Source: Calvatia gigantea
Lineage: Eukaryota > Basidiomycota > Agaricomycetes > Agaricales > Lycoperdaceae
DNA length: 64,000 nt
Assembly (NCBI GenBank): GCA_025093985.1
Contig: JACAAK010000003.1
Location: 4,030,001 to 4,094,000, forward strand
Reading direction: 5' to 3'
Positions 11,561-23,001 of this stretch are shown here, in pieces. A program made the position numbers and the translations under genes. Numbering within the stretch: the first letter of the stretch is position 1; each line of letters begins with the position of its first letter. The notes below the pieces were generated by a model that did no database searches, was not told the origin of the DNA, and saw only the letters and a program-made list of their open reading frames with translations.

Positions 11561-14392
11561 ATGCACCATAGCGCGCTCACCGCTGCTGCCATCGCCCACG
11601 GCGGCGAAGACGAGGTTCCCGAGGTCGGCTCGCTTCATCGGTACGAGGCCCGCGTGTCAGCAATGTCACCAGTCATCCCGCGTCTCATAAATCAGGACAC
11701 GGCCTCTCTCCGCCGTTCCTCCTCCTCGAAGGCTTCCATTCTCCCACCGCTAACCCATCCTTGTCAGCTGCCTGTCAACGAAAATAACCCTCCGACCCCT
11801 CCGCAGCTGCCCGGTCCTACCTTTATCGAACATTGGCCCTCAAGTGCTGGTGCTGAACCGGGCGTCAACCCCCACCGGGACTCCTCCATTGCAAAATACA
11901 GTCACTTCAACCAGGAGTGTTTCATTGATGTCGTCGACTACGACTCTGATGATGCTTTATTTGAGAGGTTTGGAAATGCAGATTTCATCAACATGATGAA
12001 CGATGGTTACGCAAAGGTATCCCGGGGGGAACCCGATCCTCACCCTAAGGTAATCAGGTGGATCAATATCGCCGGCATTAACTGGGACGTCCTGAGCTCT
12101 ATGGCTTTAAGATACCGTAAGTATTTAGCTCCCGGACCATAAGGGACGACTACCAAACATTTACAAGATATTCATTCCCTTGCACTTGAGGATGTCCTAC
12201 ACGAACAGGGGGACATCCAGTCGAAGGCCGATTATTATCCCGATCACTTATTTATTCGTGTTCTGTGTCACATTGTGGAAGAACATGAAGAACACGCCGA
12301 GTACGAACATCAGTTCCATTACGGTCGGAGACAGGAAGCAGGTTTTGCACCCCCAGCTTATGGCAGTACCACCCTTGATGAGGGAACTCGCTATGGAAGT
12401 CCCAATGCTGATTTGGAAAGTGGTGACATCGACAGACGACCCCAAATGGTAAGGAATACAAGTTCTTCCTCCATCACTCCCCTTAACCCCCAGAAACAAT
12501 CCCCGCAGGGAAGCAAAAGGAAACCTGGTACAAACCGTTCGAATAAACCTCTCCTCCACGCGCCAGACTTCCGAACGCGGATTCACCGGTCTAAATGGAT
12601 TGCGAAACCGAGTGAGCATTTACGTCCTTCTTTCGTCTCCTCGATCTCATCGTAAGGCCCTGACTCTCAGAACAGCCAAGAACAAGCTGCTTTACAGGCA
12701 TTGACTTCAAAAGACAGGGTCAATGTCAGGCGTGAACCCATGTACATGTTCTTGTTTCACGATGGTCAGCGCAGGTCCCCTATCTCCACCCTTGTTCTAA
12801 TCCCCTCCAGGTACCATCATTTCAATCCTGCCCACACGCACCTTGGATTTTACCGCCCCGATCACTGAAAGGCTGGGCCACAGACAGTCAGTATTGCGGA
12901 CATCAGAGGATGCATCATTGTTGATAGAGGCTCTCCTCGACCTTGGTAAGTCGACTCTGGAAGATTTCCCCATTAATCTTATCCGCGAACCTTTCCTCCA
13001 GTGGTAGACAGGATCTTGGAAGTCGTAGCGGAGTATCAAAAGAAAATCCAGAAGCTCGAACATGACATCATACTCAATCCAAACATGAGTAGAGTCCGCA
13101 GTCGTGCGTAACTCCTACCTATGTTACTTTTAGCATTCGACCCAATTCCTAACCATCGGTTCAGTGCACGTCATCTCGGGGGATTTAACTATGCATAATA
13201 TGACCCTCGAACCTATCAAAACCCTGATTTACAACTTACGACGGTATACCGACGCCACAAACCTAGCCTCTTTCTTGATACTTACATATTGTATGTTTAT
13301 TTTTTGGCAGATACGACGTCGATAGGTGTATTGCAATGGCCAAGCATTTCAAGGCCCAAGCCCAAGCAGAAGCTAACGACGGATCAGACTTAGACGCTAA
13401 CATCGCGGGTAGCGGTGTCAACAACCTCAAAGGTGGAGAACGCGGCAGAGGATCTTCCAGCGTTACGTCGATATACGGAGAACAACAGCCAGACACAGAC
13501 GGCGATGGATCTTCTGCGGATGTTCCACCAGCCATTGATACTAGGGGAAGAGCGAAAAAAAGGGGAAAAAGAAGACAGGCCAAGAGAGCCGAGGTAAAGA
13601 GGAGGGATTCGGAGAGGGAGGAGAGATTAAGATGGGAGGAGGCGCAGCTATATACGCCAGAGGGGATTGTGAAGGGATATCTTAGTTACACTTGTAAAGT
13701 TTATTTGGTGCGTAGTATTTTCCCTCTTTGTAGTCTTGACCCCCTGCCTGATAGATTTTGCAGAGCGATGTGGGCGACCACATGAACTTCGCATTGACGA
13801 GCTTGGACATGTTTGCGGGCATTTCACAGAATTTAATTGACTATGCTTTCAATGTGAGTGTCCCCCTTCGGTAGACGACTTCTAATGCGGTATAACTATT
13901 TCCATTATTTGTAGATGGCATCGTATGAGATGAACAAAGTCATGTAAGTCGCAGTGTTGAAAGTAGGATCTACCCCTGTTTACCTCGGTGACAAGGAACC
14001 GGCTCACGCTCGTCACTATTATCTTTCTACCTCTAACCCTCCTGACGGGATATTTCGTGAGTCCCAACCCCCACTCCGAACCCGGATATTACTGAATATG
14101 GTACAGGGGATGAACTTTAGTCCATTCTACACTCTTGATGGCAAGTCTGAGCTATTGTGAGTGTACCCCGAGATTAGGTTGGAGTGTTATAGCCTGACAA
14201 TTGAGCAGGTTTTGGAAGATTGCGGTTCCGTCGGTGGTAGTGCTGATTACAGTATTCATGTTCTATGATTTGAAGACTTTCGTCGAGCATATTACGAGAC
14301 AATGGAAGGCCAGGATGGCCCTCGTGGTGAGCCGGTTCATACCCGATGTGATCAACTCTCACTAATGGCTGCATCGATAGGGCCTTCGGTAA
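11561..14392 (+). CDS. CorA-like Mg2+ transporter
   Basis: A membrane magnesium channel/transporter of the CorA family. The long cytosolic N-terminus starts MHHSALTAAAIAHGGEDEVP and leads into the family core VIRWINIAGINWDVLSSMAL, then ALEDVLHEQGDIQSKADYYP and HLFIRVLCH. Then come MFLFHDGTIISILPTRTLDF, a helical stalk (VVDRILEVVAEYQKKIQKLE), LRRYDVDRCIAM and SDVGDHMNFALTSLDMFAGI. The C-terminus has two membrane helices. The signature GMN motif (YFGMNF, across an intron at about 14057-14107) sits at the end of the first, and FWKIAVPSVVVLVITVFMFY is the second. The last intron (about 14338-14380) leaves VGLR and a TAA at 14390-14392. A very basic linker (GRAKKRGKRRQAKRAEVKRR, about 13545-13610) interrupts the stalk. 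About nine short introns. Confidence 0.85.
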
Positions 14393-14551
14393 GTAGGTCG
14401 ACAATGAAAAACGTGATGCATCAGGGTTGGGTACCGTATAATCCCTGGGTAACGGTTTCGGTTTGATCGTCAAGGTAGCCGATAGGCATAGTTGCTTTCA
14501 TCGTGGCACCATACTATTATCATGACCAGAATCCCCATGTACATATTTTAT

Positions 14552-15314
14552 TCATAACATATTGCCGACCAAGCTCATGACTATATACAAATTCAACCCA
14601 ACAAACGAAGCATAACCAACGTTTCCGGCGATGGCTCCGTTTGATTTAGATGGTGTCGCCGCTGAAGAGGTTGAAGTCGAAGTCGAGGTCGTCGTTATGG
14701 ACGTACTCGACACAATCGCAGAGGACGGGGCAGGCGAAGGTGGGGCCGAGCTCGTAGGAGCCGGTGGCTCCGGGGTACCAACCAAGACAGGGAAAGGCGT
14801 GAAAGTAGTCTGTGTTGTAGCTATTGGAGTACCAAAGGCAGATCCAGAGCATGAACCGACAGTCGAACCCGTCAGTGTACATTCTACGGCAAGCGTTTCG
14901 GGTTGGGAATTCGTATTGTTGTCCGTAAAGGCGTAGCCGACAGATACGTAGTTGATTCCTGCTACGAGCGTGGCTGATTGAAGCGGTGGTTAGTAATGTG
15001 GCCGATACCTCTATTGGTCGCAAATTGGGGCTCACCCACTCCGGGGAATTGATCTTCGGGAGCGAAGGTGGCATCTGTAGGACCGTTATGCACCGCCCAG
15101 GTTGTACGGCTTGCTTGAGAGTCTACACCCACGACGTCGGCACTGAAAGGTTGAGGGTCAAAGCCGGGTAAAATAAGTGACGTCTGTTGGGCTGCAACCA
15201 CTGGGGTGGTAATTCCAAAAGTCAGTTCTTTGCACGATAGACGGATAGACAGTGAGGCATACGTTGCAGCAGGGTTGTCATAAAGACAGAGGCAGATGCA
15301 AAGCGGAACATCAT
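14552..15314 (-). CDS. Small secreted, probably GPI-anchored Ser/Thr-rich protein
   Basis: Three exons. The start at 15312-15314 gives MMFRFASASVFMTTLLQ, joined by a clean intron (about 15200-15265) to LVAAQQTSLILPGFDPQPF, so the signal peptide spans exons 1-2. A second intron (about 14985-15045) joins EDQFPGV to ATLVAGINYVSVGYAFT. The core has paired cysteines (VECTLTGSTVGSCSG). A Ser/Thr/Pro-rich stalk follows, and the protein ends in a hydrophobic tail (VGLNLYIVMSLVGNML), the usual layout of a GPI-anchored wall or surface protein. Many basidiomycetes have short proteins opening with a similar LPGFDPQP segment, of unknown function. No enzyme motif is seen. Confidence 0.7.
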
Positions 15315-15625
15315 ATCTTTATCTTTGACTCAGTCAAAGCGTTGGTAACGATAAGCGTCGTTGGTACGGATGCAAGGATGGTGCGAATGACCAAACTCCT
15401 GAGTTTGGGACCTATACCAGTGGGTGAGGTGCACGAAACATTGGTCGAGGGCTTTTATTCTTTGGAGGAATTTCGGTTTGATACAGCAAGGCTGTTTGAA
15501 CAGGTTTGGAGATTACACCCCCATCAGAATATGGGGTCGCGGGCTGCATAGGTTACGACGGTTGGGTTTGGTAGTAAATGTGCGGGCCCGGGGGCGACGG
15601 GGTATCATATTTAGGCAAAGGCTCG
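15315..15625. other. Intergenic, promoter of the secreted protein gene
   Basis: Upstream region of the minus-strand secreted protein gene. Frames on both strands look random. Confidence 0.3.
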
Positions 15626-15903
15626 TTATCCCCAGGAATTGTAACCAGTAACAGATAGCGAGTAACAAGTATCGTCTCCCTGAAGCCGAAGCTTTGTTTG
15701 ACCGTGTATCACGGATTTATCAGTGGAACTTGTGATGAAGCTTTGTGTCGTCGGATGAGGCGAAGCGGTCACGTTCCATGTAAGGCCAGAACTCGACAAC
15801 CCGAAACGCAAAGTGTGAAGGGTCCCATGTCTCATCCGTGCCAAGCAAGTATGAGCGTGGTTGCTCGAGACCAAGTGTGATGGGATCATCGCCGAACGAG
15901 CAC

Positions 15904-15911
15904 ATGAGCGC
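15904..15911. repeat. Target site duplication, left copy (ATGAGCGC)
   Basis: Eight bases identical to 16092-16099, directly abutting the inverted-repeat end of the MITE. Confidence 0.8.
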
Positions 15912-16091
15912 AGGACCCCCGAACATAGGGGGGGATCCCTGATCCGAGACTTGGGCTTTTTATCCGGAAACCCTACTAGGGTTTCAACCGAAATTTTTCA
16001 ATTTTTATCCCGGAACTGAACAGGGCTCTCTGAGATTTCCCAAATTCTTATCCGGATTTGATCAGGGGTCCCCCCAATTTTCGGGGGTCCT
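15912..16091. mobile_element. hAT-type MITE, 180 bp, with 8-bp target site duplication
   Basis: The two ends are inverted copies. The left end begins AGGACCCCCGAA and the reverse complement of the right end begins with the same 12 bases. The match continues imperfectly through a G-run and CCCTGATC, giving inverted repeats of about 30 bp. The element is flanked by the 8-bp direct repeat ATGAGCGC at 15904-15911 and 16092-16099. Inside are three subterminal copies of TTATCCGG or TTATCCCGG (about 15959, 16005 and 16048). It has no coding capacity. An 8-bp duplication with short inverted repeats is the hallmark of non-autonomous hAT elements. Confidence 0.8.
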
Positions 16092-16099
16092 ATGAGCGC
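16092..16099. repeat. Target site duplication, right copy (ATGAGCGC)
   Basis: Eight bases identical to 15904-15911, directly abutting the other end of the MITE. Confidence 0.8.
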
Positions 16100-16289
16100 T
16101 CGAACAACAGTCTCCAACAGTGATGAAACTGCGCGCTTCGGTAACGTCATGGAAACAATATGTGGCGCCGTGGGGGCTGTTGCGTCCGACAAGCCTTGAA
16201 CCTTGCCGCTTGATATTTCCGCCAGCGTAAGGTTTTAATAAGTATCGATGCGCAAGTTTATCCGATGAATTAACGAAACACCCCACCTC

Positions 16290-17648
16290 CTAAGGCGGAG
16301 TCTGGCGGTGACGATCAACAGTTTTATGAGAGGTAAGTCCCAGCACATGGCACGTAGGAAGTTGCTCGACCTTTGGCCTCCGTCTAATTATGTGGATGTG
16401 GTGGTTGTATTCTGACTACATTATTTATTATGCCATGACGGCAGAACTACAGCATTGTTCAGAGTTCCCAAGATAGAATCAATCAAGTGTCGAAGACATT
16501 CATACTGGAACTAACTCTGCGATGCTGTTTTGTTTTATGGGTGCTCGTCCGTTTGCGTAAACAGCCTATCCTACAAACCGATCTTGTCGCTGATTCTCTT
16601 GCACGTACCCATCAGCCTTGGCGAACACGAGGGGCAAGAAGCTTTCGTGATGATGACGCCCTTCCTTCCTGTAGAGAGATGTGACCTCGCCTGAAATTCT
16701 TTTTGGGGTTAACGACTTGGTTCCACGTGCTCGTGGGTGCCGAAAACGGCAACTTATGAACGCCTTCAATTACTCATGCTGTTTTGCAATCTCGGATCGG
16801 TAGCGAAGAGTGCAGAAATGAGCAGTGGTTCATATTAATGGCGCTATCCACGGATCAGTACTGCAATATTCGGGTGATGCGCAAAAATGCTGCGATGAGC
16901 AGATTTCGTTTCTGGTGATGGCTATTGTCCTTCAATTACTATCAGGAACTTACTGTCTTACCGCCTCCTGATGCTCTTTCATATGTCCATATGTTTCCAC
17001 ATAGGTCTGCACTGTTTATCCCTGAAAAGCATGCTATGCCTAGCTTCGAATTCTATAAGATTCTATATTATTAAACGAGAATAGGACTAAGTGAGTAATC
17101 GTAAGGTGCAGCAGCACAACGTGATACGTACTTATGAGAGTTACGATCAGTCGTTGGACGCGCCATCAGACAGCATTGTTCTGAAGTTTCAATATCAACG
17201 GCATCATTCAAAAATTTGTATTCTCGGCCATTGCGAACTAGCTCCGGATAGCATGCTTTTCTTTGTACTTTAATTAATTGACAGCCAGGGTTGAGTCCGA
17301 ATGTGATTATTCCCAATCGAGAGGTATTTACTTCCACGCCAAAAAGAAGCAAGGAAGTTTTCGCGAAGCTCTTAATTGGTTGACATACCCAATGAGCTAC
17401 TCATTAATGAGCCTAGAAAACAGCGACGGGGAAAGTTAACAACGGTTGCATATCTAGAGTGAAATATGGGTATAGTCGAGAGTTGTGTGCTGTACAAGCC
17501 ATCCTCTCATGGAAGCCTAATAAGCATTCTACATTCTTTTGTGAACGACCGTGAACAATTGCGGAAGAGGTTCTGGGGGAAAGGCGGAGAAGAAACGGTC
17601 TTTTGAAGGTGTCCCATTGTCGTTATGTACAACTAGCGAGGTGCTGCA
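16290..17648. other. Intergenic, no gene supported
   Basis: About 1.36 kb. The longest frame (17071-17352, minus) resembles no family and lacks flanking exons. The region may contain the 3' end of the homeodomain gene and decayed sequence. Confidence 0.3.
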
Positions 17649-18655
17649 TCATAGGTAGCGGCGGTTCTGGAGTCCACAAAGTGCCAATGCAGCCTTCATA
17701 ATTTCATCATCGTCGTCAACGTGTTTGGTTGATGATTCATGGCCACTCGGGGGCCGAAGAGAGACGATTGCACCAGTACCGCGGGGGTCAGGAGTCCACC
17801 TTGTGTCTCCCTCTCCCCAGGTACCAGGGGGTGTAACAAGTTGATCCTCTTCGTCGTCGGTAATTTCGAGGTCCAGTTTACTCGGCTGCCGTTCCCTTGT
17901 ACGTGTGCGCGAGCTCGGCCGTGAAACGTTGATAAAATCTACGCTAGGCGGCCGGACACCATCTTTCTCAGCTAAGCGAGCCGCAGCACAGGCCCACTCC
18001 AGCGTGCGACGTTTCTTGCCGAACTCGACGTACTCCCGCGCTGGTGGGCTATTGGGGTCCGTAATGGGTGAGGAGGGCATGTTGTCCCAAAGTGTGGCAT
18101 TGGGGTCAAGTCGCTTAGACGGGGTCCGTGGCGCAGGGGCACGGAGTTCTGATCGCGAAGCAACACGATCAAGTGACAGCCTTGACGACGTGTTTGTGGA
18201 TGTTGAGCTTCGGTTGGTGAAAGTCGGGGAGGACGTCCGGCGAGCGGTGGGTTGATGGGTCAGAGGAGGGGTGTTGAAGGAGCCATGGTTGCCTGCCGCC
18301 GACTTGCGTTCGGTCTGACGCTTATTCTGGAACCATATTGTGACTGACTTAATTTCCCTAATTAATCACACGGCGCGTTCAAATGACAAAAATACGAGGT
18401 CAGCGACGGGGCCCAAAAAATTGAGGAGTAGGTTTCTTACATTCCTCCCGCTTTTGCCACGGCCTCACGATCCTCTCTGGACGGGTGCGAGTTCTGATGG
18501 AATAGATTTTCGAGCATCATGAGCTGGACATTTGTAAAGCGTTTCCGTGTCCGGCGTGAGGTAGCGGGGTTGACATTGTTGATACAAACGGTTTCATCGG
18601 ATGCTGTACCAGACAGAGTAGAAATAAACGAGTTGTGGATATAGTGGTGGTCCAT
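17649..18655 (-). CDS. Homeodomain transcription factor
   Basis: Two exons, 18655-18441 and 18357-17649; the intron falls inside an AT|G Met codon of the homeodomain. Helix 1-2 reads RRTRKRFTNVQLMMLENLFH, then SHPSREDREAVAKAGGM. The recognition helix is EIKSVTIWFQNKRQTERK, with the invariant W, F, N and R of the fold. The rest is disordered and Ser/Pro/Arg-rich, with WACAAARLAEKDG, an acidic EITDDEEDQLVTPPGTWGEG stretch and a C-terminal helix EIMKAALALCGLQNRRYL. It is a nuclear DNA-binding regulator. Basidiomycetes have several such stand-alone homeodomain proteins (Hom1/Hom2-type developmental regulators). It lacks a visible partner gene, so it is not a mating-type HD1/HD2 pair. Confidence 0.88.
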
Positions 18656-19885
18656 GATGAGGCGTCAAGGAAGGAACAGCGCAAGGTTGGGAAAAACCGC
18701 CACGGACTTATTTATGTAACTTGATCCTACGTTTGATGGGACCAAACTTAAAAGAACACACCGCGTCGTGGAGTCACGTGCACGTGTTTTCCCTCTACCA
18801 GGGTTGGTTCGTCATGTCATTAGTCTCTTAGAATCAGCTCCTTGAGTCCGCACTACAATTTAAACCCTGTCCTAGAATGCTCCCGGTATTTAATTGGCCA
18901 ATATAATAATGAACCTTAATGAGCTTCGAGCTCTTTTCGTCAATACACCTGGGTTTGGTGCTTGCGGCTTCGTTGGTCAGCAGCTCTTAAGTCATCAACT
19001 GATGCCGGGATTATGTGGTGTTCGAAGCCAGGACTTCAACAAAGCCGACCATGATTGAAATATTGAAATAATGTAACCCCGTGTGGTCCTGGGCCCCTAT
19101 CCAGACTGACAAACGCTGATTCCCGTTAAAGCTCATTGGGATATGAGTACGAAATGCTATTATCCAGAAAACGGACAAGGGAAACCCCATCATTAGGTGA
19201 ATGTGCACTCCGCCTGCTCACTGGCTTGCCATGTCCATATGAATGTACCTCATTTACAAGCCGTAAAGGCCAAGAAAGCGAGCAGCCCATCAAAATATTG
19301 TGTAACCCTCTGCGACGATCGTCGAAGGAGAGTCCCAGAGTGACCCAGTCGCTAATGTTCACAGTCAAACCAGGCCAATCGCATGCAAGCCGCGAACCTC
19401 TTTGAATATAATTCTGGTTCACCTGTTCATTGAGAGTAATTGGGCGCCAATAAATGAACTAATAAAAGTTCATTGTTTTAGGCCTCAGGTCTCCTCCCAC
19501 ACCAATTACGCAATGAAGGCCGTAACGTGACTGAAATGGTGAATCAACGTCAACACCATTCTCAAACCTCTCGGAGTCCCTTACCTTGCGGGGATTGTTA
19601 AATATTCTCTTCCAGAAACTCCCAGGGCAAAGTTCGAGGAAGATGGATCAAGTATCAACCATAATCCTCATTTGAATAAATTTAATCACCTGATGGATTT
19701 CTGTGGCATGGTCGGCTTATCCATCAAGAGATGGCCTCCCCGTGAGGTGTCTTCAATCTGGGAGTTCCACACACACATATATATAGTGCCACATGCCCCA
19801 GCAACTTACATCCCTCGCTGCCACTTGACCACCATCATCGTTTCCCTCGAACTCGTGGCCAGAGCGTCCCTGATCAAAACAAACC
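18656..19885. other. Divergent intergenic region, no gene supported
   Basis: About 1.2 kb between the homeodomain gene (minus) and the amine oxidase gene (plus). A palindromic CACGTGCACGTG lies at about 18775-18786. A minus-strand frame at 19126-19422 looks mildly coding-like, but has no recognisable family or partner exons. Confidence 0.35.
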
Positions 19886-22696
19886 ATGTCTGTTCCAAAT
19901 GCTACCCCGGGCACCGCCACTAAGCTTCTCTCTGATGCCAACGGAAAACCTCCGACGGTGTTCAAGCACCCACTCGACCCCCTTACTCCTGACGAGGTTC
20001 GTTCTTTATTGCTGATATTAGGGAAGTGGCCTTACAGTAACATATTGTCACAGATAACATCTGCGTCGTACGCTGTCCGCCAATATATTGCTACAAAGAC
20101 GCCGGTCAAAGCCATCAAATTTATCCTCTGCAACCTTTTGCCTCCGCCGAAACGGGCGGTTCTAGCTCATCTTGGAATTCCTCTAGAACCTGGAGCCCGG
20201 CCCGAGGATCCTGTGCCTATAGTGAGAAAGGCAGAAGTCGATGTAAGTCGCCTCGCCTACTTACTTCCTGATATTGATCTTGGATATCTGTAGCTCCTCG
20301 ACGTCGTTAGTGGGTAGGGACTCTCATTATCTGAATTGAAAACCGGGCTCATGGGAATCTCAGACGATCATATAACGTGGTCGCTGCCCTCCATGACGGA
20401 AAATGGGAGGTAGAGAAGATGGTACAGCTTGCTGAGGGTGTTCAGCCACAGATCTCCGTCCAGGAGCTTATTGACTGCGAGAAGATTGTCAAGAAGTCCA
20501 AACGTGTGCAAGAACTTGCGGCGGAAGTTGGTGAGGGATGCTGCTCCTCGTTCATTAAGCTACGAAACTGATGGAACCCTTTGAGGTGTAACCCCTGACC
20601 AAATCTTCTGCGATGGGTGGACTATTGGTTACGATGAGCGTTTCCCTAATCGCCGGAGGATACAACAGGCGTTTGTCTTTGCTCGATTTTCTCAGCATGA
20701 CAACTTGTACGCCCATCCAATGGTAAGGAGTAATTAAAACCTCTTCAGGCGTTTCGCATCTCAACTTTTTGCAAAGGATTTCATTCCTATCGTCGACGCC
20801 AACTCGGAGGAGGTCCTGCACATCGGTTTGTTCACATTTTCTCCAAAATGAAAATTTTACTAACATATCTTTAGATTTCCCACCCCACTACAAATCCAAA
20901 GGTTCTGGTAAACCGGAGCTTACTGTACGTTCGACCGCACCACCACCACTTGAACATGGCGCGCCCGAATCATCCGGAAGGGATCGAATTCCTCCGCCCA
21001 AACGCACCTTTGACTTCCTCCCGGATCTTATGGAGAAGACGGAAGAGGGCGGTTTTAAACTCAGGAATGACGTCAAACCTTTGCATATTGTCCAGCCTGA
21101 AGGTGTTAGTTTCAAAGTAGATGGAAACGTGTTGGAGTGGCAGAATTGGAAGATGCATATCGGTGAATCAAGGCCTCACACTTTTATTGGTGCTGCTAAA
21201 TGCTGATGTATGTCAAACATTCACAGCATTCGGTCACCGGGAAGGCATCGTGTTGTCCACGGTTACCTTCAACGACCATGGTGAAGTTCGGCCTCTCTTT
21301 TACCGATTGGCATTGGCAGAAATGGTGGTGCCCTATGGGGCGCCTGAGCATCCCCACCCGAGAAAATTTGCTTTCGACTCGTATGTTCTAATTAGTCCTC
21401 CTCGTTTCTATGTATGGAACTAATGCATATGCTCCAGTGGTGAATATGGTATCGGCATGATGGCAAATGAACTATCTTTGGGGTGCGACTGCGTCGGTCA
21501 GATCCAATATTTAGTGAGCCTCTTGTAATATGGAACGACACCTGAGTCTCTGACAAATGCGTCCGCAAACAGCCCGGATTCTTCGCTGCACATGATGGAA
21601 GCGTTATCGAGATTAAGAATGCCATTTGCATACACGAGGAAGACGCTGGCGTACTTTGGAAACATACCGATTACCGCCCAGGCGGCCGATCGCATACGGT
21701 TCGGCGCAGGCGGCTGGTGGTCAGCATGGTGTGCACTTTGGCCAACTACGGTCGGTCCCGTGAACCTGTTTCAATTGCAAACCCTAATCACCGTCTCTCT
21801 TGGCAGAGTATATTTGGAACTACCTTTTCTACCAAGACGGGAGTATTGAACTCGAAATTCGTCTTACCGGGATCCTCCAAGTCTATGTTGGTGGCGACAA
21901 CGAGCCGAGCCCGCACGGAACGAAAGTTGCACCAAATGTCAACGCGCATTACCACCAACACATCTTCTCCTTCCGCATTGATCCCATGATTGACGGAATC
22001 AAGAATACCGTCATAGAGGATAACGTCCTCACACTCGACGCACCCACCGGCTCCACAGAGAACTTTGCCGGAAATGGATTCTACACGAAAGAAACTCGGC
22101 TGGCGACAGAGATGGGACGGCCGTACGATATCAGCCAAGAGCGCAGATGGCGTATCGTTAATCCACAGAAACGGCATTACACCTCCGGGAAGGAGGTCGG
22201 ATACACACTCGGATTGAAAGGCGCCATAGTTCCGACCTTGGCCAAAGCTGATAGTTGGGTCGTGAAGCGTGCTCCCTTCTTGAAGAACGACCTTTGGGTG
22301 TGTAGGGACGTTGAAGGTGAGAAGGGACCCTCGGAGAGAATATATCCTGCGGGCAGATATGTCCCGCAAACGACGGATACTCCTGAGGACTCTGTCGGAA
22401 ACTGGGTCAAGGATGGACAGCCAACTGATGGGGAGGATATCCTGGTGTATTTCAATATTGGAACGACGCATATCCCGAGGCCAGAGGATTGGCCAGTGTG
22501 AGTGTTCTTATCTCTTGGGGCGTTTTTAATGACTCTTCTGACGTTACCACGCAGTATGCCTGTGGATAATATTAGTGTGACCTTGAAGCCGGTCTCATTC
22601 TTCAAGGTGAACCCGAGCATGGATGTTCCAGGAACTCGAGATAATTTGAGCAGGTCTGCAAATTCCATGCAGAACGGAGATCAGCCTTGTCATTAA
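19886..22696 (+). CDS. Copper amine oxidase (primary-amine oxidase)
   Basis: Oxidises primary amines to aldehydes with release of H2O2 and ammonia, using copper and a self-made topaquinone cofactor. The start gives MSVPNATPGTATKLLSDANG. N2/N3-type domains include YNVVAALHDGKWEVEKMVQL and DGWTIGYDERFPNRRRIQQA. The catalytic domain has RPLFYRLALAEMVVPYGAPE, the probable base Asp in KFAFDSGEYGIGMMANELSL, GCDCVGQIQYL, and NAICIHEEDAG. The cofactor Tyr lies in CTLANYEYIWNY (junction of the exons near 21745-21810), and copper ligands in HYHQHIFSF. The C-terminus ends MQNGDQPCH. At least nine short introns. No signal peptide is evident, so a cytosolic or peroxisomal location is likely. Confidence 0.92.
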
Positions 22697-23001
22697 GAAA
22701 ATGTGTGTATAAGCATACAGCGAATGTAAAACACGGATCTAAGAAACATGTATTTTGCTTAAATTTTCTTTCGAAATCAGACTAATGACAACAATTGATT
22801 ATATTGCGAACGTAGGTGTATCTGAGTCGTTGAAAAGAGTGTTGTTGCGGGAGACCATAGCAAGAGCCATAACGAAGATAAATAGAAAAAATACTGCCAC
22901 CAGCACCCCGAAGCCAAAGAGAAACCGGAATCTAACGAATACCACCGAGTGACCAAATGCGAAATAAAAAAGGGAAGGGAAAACCTCTGGGTCAAAGGCA
23001 A
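22697..23001. other. Convergent 3' region
   Basis: 305 bp between the amine oxidase stop and the stop of the minus-strand GRAM/VASt gene. It is AT-richer than the surrounding exons, as expected for two 3' untranslated regions. Confidence 0.4.

Larger units (their letters stand above)
15626..16260 (-). pseudogene. Decayed coding fragment interrupted by a MITE
   Basis: On the minus strand a coding-like frame runs from about 16250 (NLTLAEISSGKVQGLSDATA, continuing to SSLLETVVRAL). It is broken at 16092 by a 180-bp element and resumes beyond it in the same host frame (MCSFGDDPITLGLEQPRSYL, then TDETWDPSHFAFRV). Near 15795-15815 the likely frame shifts again to SSSGLTWNVTASPHPTTQ and ends GDDTCYSLSVTGYNSWG at 15626. 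With the element and one target-duplication copy ignored, the first part is continuous, so the insertion appears to have hit an exon. The family is not recognised, no start exon is visible, and the second frame change suggests the locus was already, or has since become, non-functional. Confidence 0.4.

Noticed and set aside
17071..17352. Minus-strand 93-codon frame considered as a transposon remnant
   Set aside because: No recognisable reverse transcriptase or transposase motif.
17649..18655. Mating-type (HD1/HD2) locus
   Set aside because: Only one homeodomain gene is present, it has no divergent partner, and the neighbours are not those of an A locus.
19011..19422. Two overlapping minus-strand frames between the homeodomain and amine oxidase genes
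   Set aside because: Mildly coding-like but in different frames, without splice sites or a recognisable product.
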